NCBI GenBank assembly: GCA_023433945.1
Contig: JAEYTP010000086.1
Location: 1 to 24,267 of the forward strand
Direction: 5' to 3'
DNA from: Bacillota bacterium
GTDB lineage: Bacteria > Bacillota > Clostridia > Acetivibrionales > DSM-1351
Length of the DNA: 24,267 nucleotides
Shown here: positions 15,105 to 21,456 of the stretch, in pieces
How the letters are laid out: every line of letters begins with the position of its first letter
Numbering within the stretch: the first letter of the stretch is position 1
The notes under the pieces: model-generated
What the model was told of the DNA's origin: nothing
Database searches by the model: none
Seen by the model: only the letters and a program-made list of their open reading frames with translations
Program-made: the position numbers and the translations under genes

Positions 15105-15989
15105 ATGAATGCTCAAGTTGAAAGTTTTATGGTTTTTTTAGAGAGAGATAAGAGATTATCACTCAACACGCTTCAATCCTACAAAAGGGATATTGAGCAG
15201 TATATTACATATCTTAGTGAAATGAATTTGTCAAACATAGCCACAACAAATAAGACTACTGTTATAGCTTATTTGCTTCATTTACAGAAAAAAGGAAGAG
15301 CAACTTCTACTATATCCAGGAACCTTGCTTCCATTAGGTCATTTTATCAGTACCTTTATAAATCAAAGATAATTGATAATGATCCTACCACAGAGCTTGA
15401 GTCACCCAAGGTTGAAAAGAAGCTTCCTCAGATTCTTTCAACTCAGGAGGTAGAGCTTCTGCTGGATCAGCCAAAGTGCGTTGACCTCAAGGGGATTAGA
15501 GACAAGGCTATGCTTGAACTATTGTATGCTACTGGCATACGTGTCTCTGAGTTGATCTCACTTAACTTAAGTGATGTCAATGTAGAGATGGGATTTATTA
15601 AGTGTAACAAGGGCTCTAGAGAGAGAATGATACCAATAGGTTCTATCTCAATAAGTGCTCTTAACGAATACACTGCAAAGTCTAGAAGCTTTCTGATTCA
15701 AGACCCAAATGAGACTGCGTTGTTTGTTAATGTCAATGGAAAACGCCTCACTAGACAAGGCTTCTGGAAAATCATTAAACACTACAAGAATCTAGCTAAG
15801 ATTAACAAGGATATTACACCACATACGCTTAGACATTCCTTTGCTGCACATCTGCTTGAAAATGGTGCAGACTTGAGATCTATTCAGGAAATGCTTGGTC
15901 ATTCTGATATTTCTTCTACTCAGATATATGCTCAAGTAGCAAAGAATAAGATTAAGGAAGTATACAAGAAGACTCATCCTAGAGCTTAA
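15105..15989 (+). CDS. xerD: tyrosine recombinase XerD
   Basis: A 294-residue tyrosine recombinase of the XerC/XerD type, resolving chromosome dimers at dif together with XerC or acting alone. An N-terminal SAM-like DNA-binding domain (about 1-88) precedes the catalytic domain with all active-site residues: Arg146 (ATGIRVSEL), Lys169 (CNKGSRER), His240 and Arg243 (TPHTLRHSF), His266 (MLGHSDIS) and the nucleophile Tyr275 (STQIYAQ). TTG codons at 15099 and 15102 lie too close to AAGGAG (15090-15095); ATG 15105 has a 9-nt spacing, so I use it. Location after spoIIM, as I recall for B. subtilis ripX, favours XerD over a mobile-element integrase; no att repeats or element genes are near. Confidence 0.93.
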   Translation: MNAQVESFMVFLERDKRLSLNTLQSYKRDIEQYITYLSEMNLSNIATTNKTTVIAYLLHLQKKGRATSTISRNLASIRSFYQYLYKSKIIDNDPTTELESPKVEKKLPQILSTQEVELLLDQPKCVDLKGIRDKAMLELLYATGIRVSELISLNLSDVNVEMGFIKCNKGSRERMIPIGSISISALNEYTAKSRSFLIQDPNETALFVNVNGKRLTRQGFWKIIKHYKNLAKINKDITPHTLRHSFAAHLLENGADLRSIQEMLGHSDISSTQIYAQVAKNKIKEVYKKTHPRA

Positions 15990-16004
15990 TTTATGTACAT
16001 ATTC

Positions 16005-16047
16005 AAAATGGGCACTCTTTTGGGAGATGCCCGTTTTTATTTCTTTA
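16005..16047 (+). terminator. intrinsic terminator after xerD
   Basis: AAAATGGGCA (16005 onward) pairs with TGCCCGTTTT (ending 16036) with one G-U pair, closing a loop with internal TCT/AGA pairing, and a T-rich tail (TTTTTATTTCTTT) follows. It lies about 15 bp after the xerD stop. Confidence 0.8.
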
Positions 16048-16096
16048 CATGCTGATATATGTCAAATTTTGGAGAAGCAATTACCTATATATGTCT

Positions 16097-16124
16097 TTGG
16101 GAAATTCATCTGATTTGATATAAT
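16097..16124 (+). promoter_or_regulatory. SigA-type promoter of the CopZ-like gene
   Basis: A perfect -10 TATAAT (16119-16124) has TTGGGA (16097-16102) 16 bp upstream. No CsoR- or CueR-like operator is recognisable around it. Confidence 0.5.
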
Positions 16125-16201
16125 ATATGTGAATAAAAATATTTCTGCTGTTTGGGAAATAATCCTATGGCATTAATATACATTTATAAGGGAGGCGTCT
16201 T

Positions 16202-16417
16202 ATGAAGAAAAAGGTATTCATTGAGGGCATGAGCTGTCAAAATTGTGTGAGGCATGTCAGAACAGCACTTGAACGGTTAGAAGGTGTTGAGGTTATTGAA
16301 ATTAACCTTGAAGGTAAGTATGCTTTAGTAAATGCTGATATTCGTGATAGCATCTTTATTGACGGGATAGAAGAAATGGGTTACGATGTTACCTCAGTAC
16401 AAGAAATAAAAGATTAA
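16202..16417 (+). CDS. CopZ-like heavy-metal-associated domain protein
   Basis: A 71-residue single HMA (ferredoxin-like) domain with the metal-binding motif GMSCQNC (Cys12, Cys15) near the N-terminus, as in copper chaperones of the CopZ/Atx1 type. The family binds Cu(I) and passes it to a P-type ATPase. No ATPase or repressor gene is near, so the partner must lie elsewhere, and another soft metal is possible. The length is typical. Start ATG 16202 follows GGGAGGCG. It sits between the xerD terminator and a strong terminator of its own, so it is probably a single-gene transcript. Confidence 0.88.
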   Translation: MKKKVFIEGMSCQNCVRHVRTALERLEGVEVIEINLEGKYALVNADIRDSIFIDGIEEMGYDVTSVQEIKD

Positions 16418-16484
16418 CCAATCATATATACTTAATTTATAATAGTTTTAAGTACTTAATTTAAATGTAATAGATATGTTATTT

Positions 16485-16522
16485 GCAGCTCCTTATATTA
16501 GGGGCTGCTTTGTTTTTATTTT
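16485..16522 (+). terminator. intrinsic terminator after the CopZ-like gene
   Basis: GCAGCTCC (16485-16492) pairs with GGGGCTGC (16501-16508), with one G-U pair, around an 8-nt loop, followed by TTTGTTTTTATTTT. It is the first and best-preserved of three related copies. Confidence 0.85.
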
Positions 16523-16630
16523 ATAACATTTAAAATAATTTCAGCTCCTTATTTTAGTGGACTGCTTTATTTAACATTTAGCATAATTTCAACTTTTTAT
16601 ATTAAGGGGATGCCTATAATTTAATTTATA
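16485..16630 (+). repeat. three degenerate tandem copies of a terminator-like unit
   Basis: The block CAGCTCCTTATATTAGGGGCTGC, with an AT-rich tail ending in ATAATTT, recurs at 16486, 16542 and 16590 (56- and 48-bp intervals). Copy 2 keeps CAGCTCC and a GGACTGC arm with a bulge; copy 3 (CAACTTT, then GGGGATGCC) has lost pairing. This fills the middle of the 339-bp gene-free stretch 16418-16756; the remainder is AT-rich with no ORF. Confidence 0.65.
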
Positions 16631-16716
16631 AGATATAGACAAAATTCAAGTTTATTATTTACAATATTTTTATAGCTGCAATATTGATTTAGCTATATTA
16701 GTGAGCTATTCTTTAT

Positions 16717-16744
16717 AGAGACATAAATAAAGAGACATAAATAA
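16717..16744 (+). repeat. perfect 14-bp tandem duplication before the amidohydrolase RBS
   Basis: AGAGACATAAATAA occurs twice back to back (16717-16730, 16731-16744), directly abutting AGGAG (16745-16749). The duplication lies in the 5' untranslated region of the next gene. Confidence 0.9.
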
Positions 16745-16756
16745 AGGAGTAAAAGA

Positions 16757-17614
16757 ATGTTTGAAGGTTATAAAATTATAGATAGTCATGTACATACCTT
16801 TGCCAATGACGATATTGCTACAAAAATAATGAAGACTTTTAATAAAATGTACAAAATTGAATTCCTGAATCCAGGTACCGGTTCAATATCGAATGTCATA
16901 GATAATATGGATAAGGGTGGTATAGATGTTACCTTAATCACAAATTTTTACACTCCTAAAATCATGAAGGACTCAAACGAGTTCTGGATAAAGGTGGCAC
17001 AACAGTCTGACAAAAGGCTTGTTCCTTTAGTAAACTTTCATCCAGAGTTTGATGGCAGTATGCCTGAATACTTACATAAATATATTGGTGAAGGAGCCAA
17101 AGGCATAAAGCTGCACCCTATGGGTCAATCCTTCAGTATGTTAGATAATAGGATGCAGGATTTATATAGAGAATGCAATGCCTTGAGGTTTCCTATATTA
17201 GTTCATTGTGGAAGAGTATCAAACGCACGGATAAATGAATATTCTGATATTGAGCATATTATTCCAATCATTGAAAAATACCCGGATATGCCAATCATTT
17301 TAGCACATATGGCTGATGGGAATAAAAACGATGTTTTGGTATTATCACGTAACTTTGAAAATGTGTATTTTGATACATCTATTGTAATTACAGGATATAA
17401 TGAAATCGCCAAGGTTAATGAGCCAAGCTGGCTTGATGATGAATATGTTGTAGAAGTTATTGAACAGATAGGTGCCCACAAGGTTTTATTTGGTTCGGAT
17501 TACCCATGGGGCAGTCCAATTCCAGATATCCATAGGATTTCAAAAATAAACCTGACAAAAAGCCAAAAGAATAAGATTTTTAGTGAAAACGCCTCGAGAA
17601 TATATAAGCTGTAG
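16757..17614 (+). CDS. amidohydrolase-superfamily protein
   Basis: A 285-residue metal-dependent hydrolase of the amidohydrolase_2/TIM-barrel type. The metal-site pattern is complete: HVH (His11, His13) after strand 1, a conserved KLHP (Lys118, His120), VHCG (His150), LAHM (His184) and GSDYPWG (Asp248) at the end of strand 8. The overall layout resembles proteins annotated as 2-amino-3-carboxymuconate-6-semialdehyde-decarboxylase-like amidohydrolases, which include both hydrolases and decarboxylases, so the reaction cannot be read from sequence. Start ATG 16757 follows AAAGGAG. It stands alone between AT-rich spacers, so context gives no substrate. Cytoplasmic; no signal peptide. Confidence 0.85.
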   Translation: MFEGYKIIDSHVHTFANDDIATKIMKTFNKMYKIEFLNPGTGSISNVIDNMDKGGIDVTLITNFYTPKIMKDSNEFWIKVAQQSDKRLVPLVNFHPEFDGSMPEYLHKYIGEGAKGIKLHPMGQSFSMLDNRMQDLYRECNALRFPILVHCGRVSNARINEYSDIEHIIPIIEKYPDMPIILAHMADGNKNDVLVLSRNFENVYFDTSIVITGYNEIAKVNEPSWLDDEYVVEVIEQIGAHKVLFGSDYPWGSPIPDIHRISKINLTKSQKNKIFSENASRIYKL

Positions 17615-17717
17615 ATTTTAAAATGGTTTTGGTATACGATGCATTGAGTTTGTATAAAATATTGATATATTAATTGATTTAATATGTTGCTTCAATTACA
17701 TCCTGAGGAGGGCATCT

Positions 17718-18677
17718 ATGAATAAGAAGCAGACTTTTTCAATGGTATATCTGATTTTGCTCTCACTTATTGTGGGTGGTGCAATATTGCTAAGCAAGCC
17801 ATCTCAGACTGATACAAGTTTAAATAAGGAGAATAATAATGCGCAATTGCAAAGCGCATCGGACGACATAAAAAAAGCATCTACTAGCTCCTTGGAGAAT
17901 GCGAAATCCAATAAATCATCAATGGTACAATCAGATGATCAGTTGAATGTTCAAACGAAATTACCCTCAAAGCAATCGCAAGTGAAAAACGATTTGAGGA
18001 AGGAACCTATAGAGGTTAGCAATAATTCTGCGGAGATTAACCTAAAGGCAAGTCTCAATGAGAATTCAACAGGAGAAGCTTCTTTAAACCTTGAATATAG
18101 ACTTAATGGTAAGAATGTAACTAAGATTATTGGTACAAGTAACATTAGTGAATTGAGAAATATCTTTAAATTTAGAGAAAAGGCAAAGTCAGGATATGCA
18201 GTTAAATCGCTCACGCTGAATCCAACTATGAATAAAATATATTTCATGGTTGAAGGAAAGAAGACTGATAATATGACGCAAACAACCGTCTACTCGTATA
18301 ACTTGAAGACGGGAGAACTAAAAAAGCTTTTTTATGATGAAGGAGCTTTTAGTACATTTTTTATTAATAATGACGGAAAACACAATGCATTCTCTTTTGT
18401 AACTTCCGATAAAAAAGGTATTGTTAATACAAATTGCTTTTTAATGCTATTAAATTGTGAGGAGGATAGTTTTAATATTAACTGCAATAAGGATAGTTCA
18501 GGCAACACTATAGGAATGAGTAGCAGCAATTACATCTATGGTTATGAGGTGCAGGGCTGGAAAGACGCAAAGCTGCTAAAACTCAAAAAAGTTGTTATTC
18601 CAAAGGATGGTTCAAACAATTCTTATAGCTTGAATGTCATTTTAAATCTTGAGGATTATTCTATTAGTGACCAGTGA
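17718..18677 (+). CDS. membrane-anchored protein of unknown function
   Basis: A 319-residue protein with one N-terminal hydrophobic segment (about 9-26) and no lipobox cysteine, so probably a signal anchor. A polar Ser/Asn/Lys/Gln-rich linker (about 27-110) leads to a beta-rich extracellular domain. That domain contains phrases such as KIYFMVEGKKTD, TVYSYNLKTGELKKLFYDEG and FFINNDGKHNAFSFV, reminiscent of blades of beta-propeller proteins, though only about two such units are visible. I do not recognise a family. Start ATG 17718 follows GAGGAGGG, a strong site. A strong terminator about 115 bp after the stop ends its transcript. The linker suggests the domain reaches across the cell wall. Confidence 0.75.
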   Translation: MNKKQTFSMVYLILLSLIVGGAILLSKPSQTDTSLNKENNNAQLQSASDDIKKASTSSLENAKSNKSSMVQSDDQLNVQTKLPSKQSQVKNDLRKEPIEVSNNSAEINLKASLNENSTGEASLNLEYRLNGKNVTKIIGTSNISELRNIFKFREKAKSGYAVKSLTLNPTMNKIYFMVEGKKTDNMTQTTVYSYNLKTGELKKLFYDEGAFSTFFINNDGKHNAFSFVTSDKKGIVNTNCFLMLLNCEEDSFNINCNKDSSGNTIGMSSSNYIYGYEVQGWKDAKLLKLKKVVIPKDGSNNSYSLNVILNLEDYSISDQ

Positions 18678-18790
18678 TGTTGTTTTTATGATTTTCGGAT
18701 TTCATAATAATTAATATATTCTTAATTATTTAGTCGAAACTATGCTTCGGTTCTAAATACATTGAAGCTTAATTCAATAATAATTAAATT

Positions 18791-18828
18791 AAAAGGTAAC
18801 GGTAATTATTTTTACCGCTACCTTTTTT
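18791..18828 (+). terminator. intrinsic terminator before the flavodoxin-type gene
   Basis: AAAAGGTA-A-CGGTAA (18791-18805) pairs with TTACCG-C-TACCTTTT (18812-18826), with one internal mismatch, and a T-run follows. It isolates the upstream membrane protein gene from the next one and shows that the in-frame stretch 18762-18932 is not coding. Confidence 0.85.
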
Positions 18829-18863
18829 CGCTATTACATATTTGTTGCTGCTGCCTTTTTTGC

Positions 18864-18892
18864 TTGTCTAAAACTATTATTTGGTGTATTCT
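18864..18892 (+). promoter_or_regulatory. possible SigA promoter of the flavodoxin-type gene
   Basis: TTGTCT (18864-18869) and TATTCT (18887-18892) are 17 bp apart, each 4 of 6 to consensus, 40 bp before the ATG and just after the terminator. Confidence 0.35.
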
Positions 18893-18932
18893 TTTGAGAG
18901 ATATATACAAAATAATGAGAGGTGTATTTATA

Positions 18933-19535
18933 ATGAAGATAGTAGGTTTAAATGGCAGTCCAAATTCAAATGGGAATACATCTGTATTAATAAACAATAT
19001 TCTTGATTGTTGCAAGGAACTAGGTGCACAAACAACGATGGTAAATGTCGGTGAGATAATGCAGCAGCAAAAGTCTGGTTACTGCACAGTATGTACCAAT
19101 CCATGTAAGGGCGTGTGCTACAAGGGAACAGAGCTTGAAAAGGTATATGAGCTTCTCAGGGATTGTGATGGAGTAGTTATTGGCAGCCCTGTATATTTTG
19201 GAAGTGTTTCAGCTCAGTTAAAGGCATTCTTTGATAAAACCAGAAAGGTTAGGGCGGACAAATGGCTGTATAACAAGGTTGGGATTTGTGCAACAGTTGG
19301 CGCAGCTAGGTTTGGAGGTCAAGAAACTACCATTAAAGCAATGCATGATATGATGCTAGTTGATGGAATGATTATAATAGGTGATGGCTTTATAGAAGGC
19401 GATTGCGGTCACCATGGTGTTGCAGCTGTAAGACCTGCTCAAGAGGATGAAAATGCCAAAGCAAGAGCTAGAATGGCTGCTAAAAGGTTAGTTGAGGTGT
19501 GTGCAGCTACCGAGAGTATACGTACTAATAAATAA
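18933..19535 (+). CDS. flavodoxin-family NAD(P)H-dependent oxidoreductase with a Cys cluster
   Basis: A 200-residue flavodoxin-fold protein of the NADPH-dependent FMN reductase / iron-sulfur flavoprotein type. The FMN phosphate loop is GSPNSNGNTS (8-17), and a second conserved loop is GSPVYFG (84-90). Between them lie four cysteines, C51-x2-C54-x3-C58-x3-C62, placed like the 4Fe-4S motif of clostridial and archaeal iron-sulfur flavoproteins, but with different spacing. They may hold a cluster or be redox thiols. An in-frame ATG at 18762 would add 57 residues but runs through a terminator hairpin; ATG 18933, with GAGAGGTG upstream, is the true start. Cytoplasmic electron transfer is likely; the partner is unknown. 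A 20-bp repeat array begins 5 bp after the stop. Confidence 0.88.
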   Translation: MKIVGLNGSPNSNGNTSVLINNILDCCKELGAQTTMVNVGEIMQQQKSGYCTVCTNPCKGVCYKGTELEKVYELLRDCDGVVIGSPVYFGSVSAQLKAFFDKTRKVRADKWLYNKVGICATVGAARFGGQETTIKAMHDMMLVDGMIIIGDGFIEGDCGHHGVAAVRPAQEDENAKARARMAAKRLVEVCAATESIRTNK

Positions 19536-19539
19536 GCTT

Positions 19540-19721
19540 AAGTTAATTATAAATAGGTTAAAGTTATTATAAATAGGTTAAAGTTATTATAAATAGGTTT
19601 AAGTTATTATAAATAGGTTTAAGTTTTTATAAATAGGTTTAAGTTATTATAAATAGGTTTAAGTTACTATAAATAGGTTTAAGTTACTATAAAAAGGTTT
19701 AGGTTAATTATAAACAAGCTT
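19540..19721 (+). repeat. 20-bp tandem repeat array, nine units
   Basis: AAGTTATTATAAATAGGTTT repeats in perfect 20-bp register from 19561 through 19700 (seven units, each with 0-2 changes from consensus), flanked by a 21-bp unit at each end (19540 and 19701) with AATTATAAA. AAGCTTAAGTT occurs at both borders. There are no unique spacers. The 20-bp period is close to two helical turns, so any bound protein would lie on one face of the DNA. The remaining spacer to 19831 shows only AT-rich sequence and the next gene's RBS. Confidence 0.95.
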
Positions 19722-19831
19722 AAGTTTACTTAAATCGAAATGTTTGAGTTGCTAAATAAAATTATGTGAGAGTTTTAGAATATAACGTACAATTTACTTA
19801 GCTCGAAAGTAAAGAATGAAAGGATAAACAT

Positions 19832-20593
19832 ATGCTACATGAATTTTCACGATGTGAGCTACTTATTGGCACAGAAAGATTAGAAAAGCTGAAAAATAGC
19901 AAGGTTGCAGTTTTTGGTGTGGGAGGCGTTGGCTCTTTTACAGTTGAGGCTCTAGCGAGGTCAGGAGTAGGTCACCTTGTATTAATAGATGATGACTGTG
20001 TGTGTCTCACAAATATAAACAGGCAGCTACCAGCCACTAGAAAGACAGTTGGGAGGCCAAAGGTAGAAGTCATGAAGGAAAGAATTCTAGAGATTAATCC
20101 TAAGTGCGAGGTAACAACGTTTCAGAAGTTCTATTTACCAGATTGCGCTGATGAAATGATAGATAATAGCTATGACTATATTGTTGATGCAATAGATACT
20201 GTCACTGCAAAGATAGACCTGGTAGTGCGCGCTAATCAGGCAGGAATACGCATAATAAGTGCTCTTGGAGCAGGTAATAAGCTCGATCCTACAAGGTTTG
20301 AGGTGTCAGATATATTCAAAACCTCTGTTGACCCGTTGGCAAAGGTAGTAAGAAAAGAGCTTAGAGCCAGAGGGATCAAAAAGCTCAAGGTTGTATACTC
20401 AAAGGAGGAGCCCATAAAGCCAATGGAGTCAGAGACTTCGAGCTGTAGTGCAGGCTGTATTTGTCCCAAAGGGTCAACAAGAAAGTGTACCGTCAAGCAT
20501 CAGATTCCAGGCAGTATGTCCTTTGTGCCATCTGTAATGGGTCTAATAATAGCAGGAGAGGTAGTTAAGGATATTATTGAGTGGCCTAGATAA
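19832..20593 (+). CDS. tcdA: tRNA threonylcarbamoyladenosine dehydratase, ThiF/E1-like
   Basis: A 253-residue member of the ThiF/MoeB/HesA E1-like family, best matching TcdA (CsdL), which uses ATP to cyclise threonylcarbamoyl-A37 of tRNA to ct6A. The nucleotide loop is GVGGVGS (29-35), followed by LIDDDCVCLTNINRQ (51-65, adenylation region) and DAIDTVTAK (119-127). The C-terminal part holds a cysteine group (Cys205, Cys209, Cys211, Cys219: SCSAGCICP and RKC) followed by QIPGSMSFVPSVMGLIIAGE, characteristic of the TcdA branch rather than ThiF or MoeB. Start ATG 19832 has AAAGGAT upstream. It may be the first gene of a run with the P-loop ATPase, MutS-like and YitT genes. Confidence 0.88.
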   Translation: MLHEFSRCELLIGTERLEKLKNSKVAVFGVGGVGSFTVEALARSGVGHLVLIDDDCVCLTNINRQLPATRKTVGRPKVEVMKERILEINPKCEVTTFQKFYLPDCADEMIDNSYDYIVDAIDTVTAKIDLVVRANQAGIRIISALGAGNKLDPTRFEVSDIFKTSVDPLAKVVRKELRARGIKKLKVVYSKEEPIKPMESETSSCSAGCICPKGSTRKCTVKHQIPGSMSFVPSVMGLIIAGEVVKDIIEWPR

Positions 20594-20599
20594 TGTTAG

Positions 20600-20659
20600 A
20601 ATGGAAGAATATCTTAATTTATAGAAGGATATCTGAATTTATAGAAGGATATCTGAACT
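20600..20659 (+). repeat. three 20-bp tandem units after tcdA
   Basis: TATAGAAGGATATCTGAATT is repeated at 20620 and 20640 (19 of 20 identical), with a diverged copy at 20600 (16 of 20). AATGGAAGAAT, which opens the first unit, recurs at 20669. The period equals that of the array before tcdA, but the sequence is different. Confidence 0.85.
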
Positions 20660-20756
20660 TTATTGATGAATGGAAGAATCTTATACAAGATGGATGTATA
20701 TTTGAATTAAAAAGTGATTACATTGTTTTTTATTTTAAGAAGTGGGGTGAAGTATT

Positions 20757-21434
20757 TTGTTTGAGAAAAGAATTAATATATTTACAGGACATTTTGGGAG
20801 CGGTAAAACTGAAGTTGCGGTAAACTATGCTTGGCATATGGCTAATGCAGGATTTAAGTCGGCTATAGTTGACTTTGACATTGTAAATCCATATTTTAGA
20901 ACTGCAGACGCAAAGGCGGCATTAGAGCAAAAGGGTATAAGGGTAGTACTTCCTATGTACGCAAATACCAATGTTGATGTGCCGGCTATTCCAGCCGAAA
21001 TATATTCATTATTTCAGGATAAGGCTTACAAGGTTGTCCTCGACATTGGAGGCGATGACGTTGGAGCGAAGGCTGTTTCACGTTTCCAGGAAGAAATTAT
21101 GAGTGATGATTACGAAATGTATTTTGTGATTAATACCAGAAGAATAATGACCGATACTCCTGAAAAAATTGTATCCATGATTGAGGAAATTCAGTACAGT
21201 GCAAATATTCCTATCACAAAGCTTATTAATAATACAAATGTTCTTGAATTTACAACGCCTGAGATTGTTAAAGAGGGAATGGAAAAAATACAGGAAGTGT
21301 CCAAAAAGATTGGGGTACCAGTTGGAGTGGTGGCTGGTATGAAGGATGTTGTTGCTCCATTTGGAGGAAGTCTCAATGGAATAGAAGTGCTTGAGCTAAA
21401 TAAAATGATATTCTTGCCATGGGATAGAGAGTAA
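20757..21434 (+). CDS. MinD/ParA-like P-loop ATPase
   Basis: A 225-residue P-loop protein of the SIMIBI (MinD/ParA/CobQ) class. The phosphate loop is GHFGSGKTE (11-19), followed by IVDFDIVNPYFRT (37-49, switch I-like acidic pair Asp39/Asp41) and VVLDIGGDDVG (93-103, Walker B-like). It lacks a membrane-targeting helix at the end, so it is not a cell-division MinD. The likely start is TTG 20757, with GTGGGGTGA 6 nt before it. From memory, close relatives in Clostridia sit beside 4Fe-4S and 2-oxoacid ferredoxin oxidoreductase genes; here such a gene begins at 24228, after two other genes. A role in handling a metal cofactor or assembly of that enzyme is possible but unproven. Confidence 0.8.
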   Translation: MFEKRINIFTGHFGSGKTEVAVNYAWHMANAGFKSAIVDFDIVNPYFRTADAKAALEQKGIRVVLPMYANTNVDVPAIPAEIYSLFQDKAYKVVLDIGGDDVGAKAVSRFQEEIMSDDYEMYFVINTRRIMTDTPEKIVSMIEEIQYSANIPITKLINNTNVLEFTTPEIVKEGMEKIQEVSKKIGVPVGVVAGMKDVVAPFGGSLNGIEVLELNKMIFLPWDRE

Positions 21435-21456
21435 CGTTTGTCAGTAAGGAGTCAGT

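Noticed and set aside
15105..15989. Integrase of a mobile element
   Set aside because: Flanked by spoIIM and a terminator in the order I recall from Bacillus, with no att-like repeats or element genes; best read as XerD.
18762..18932. In-frame ATG extension of the flavodoxin-type protein (57 residues, Cys-rich)
   Set aside because: It runs through an intrinsic terminator, and the flavodoxin fold starts at MKIVGLNGSP with its own RBS.
19540..19721. CRISPR array
   Set aside because: Units are contiguous with no unique spacers and no cas genes are near; the same applies to 10467-10683.
20593..20823. 76-codon + strand ORF overlapping the end of tcdA and the start of the P-loop ATPase gene
   Set aside because: No convincing ribosome binding site, and 20-bp tandem duplications within it shift the frame. 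It also overlaps 67 bp of a gene with clear motifs in another frame; probably chance.
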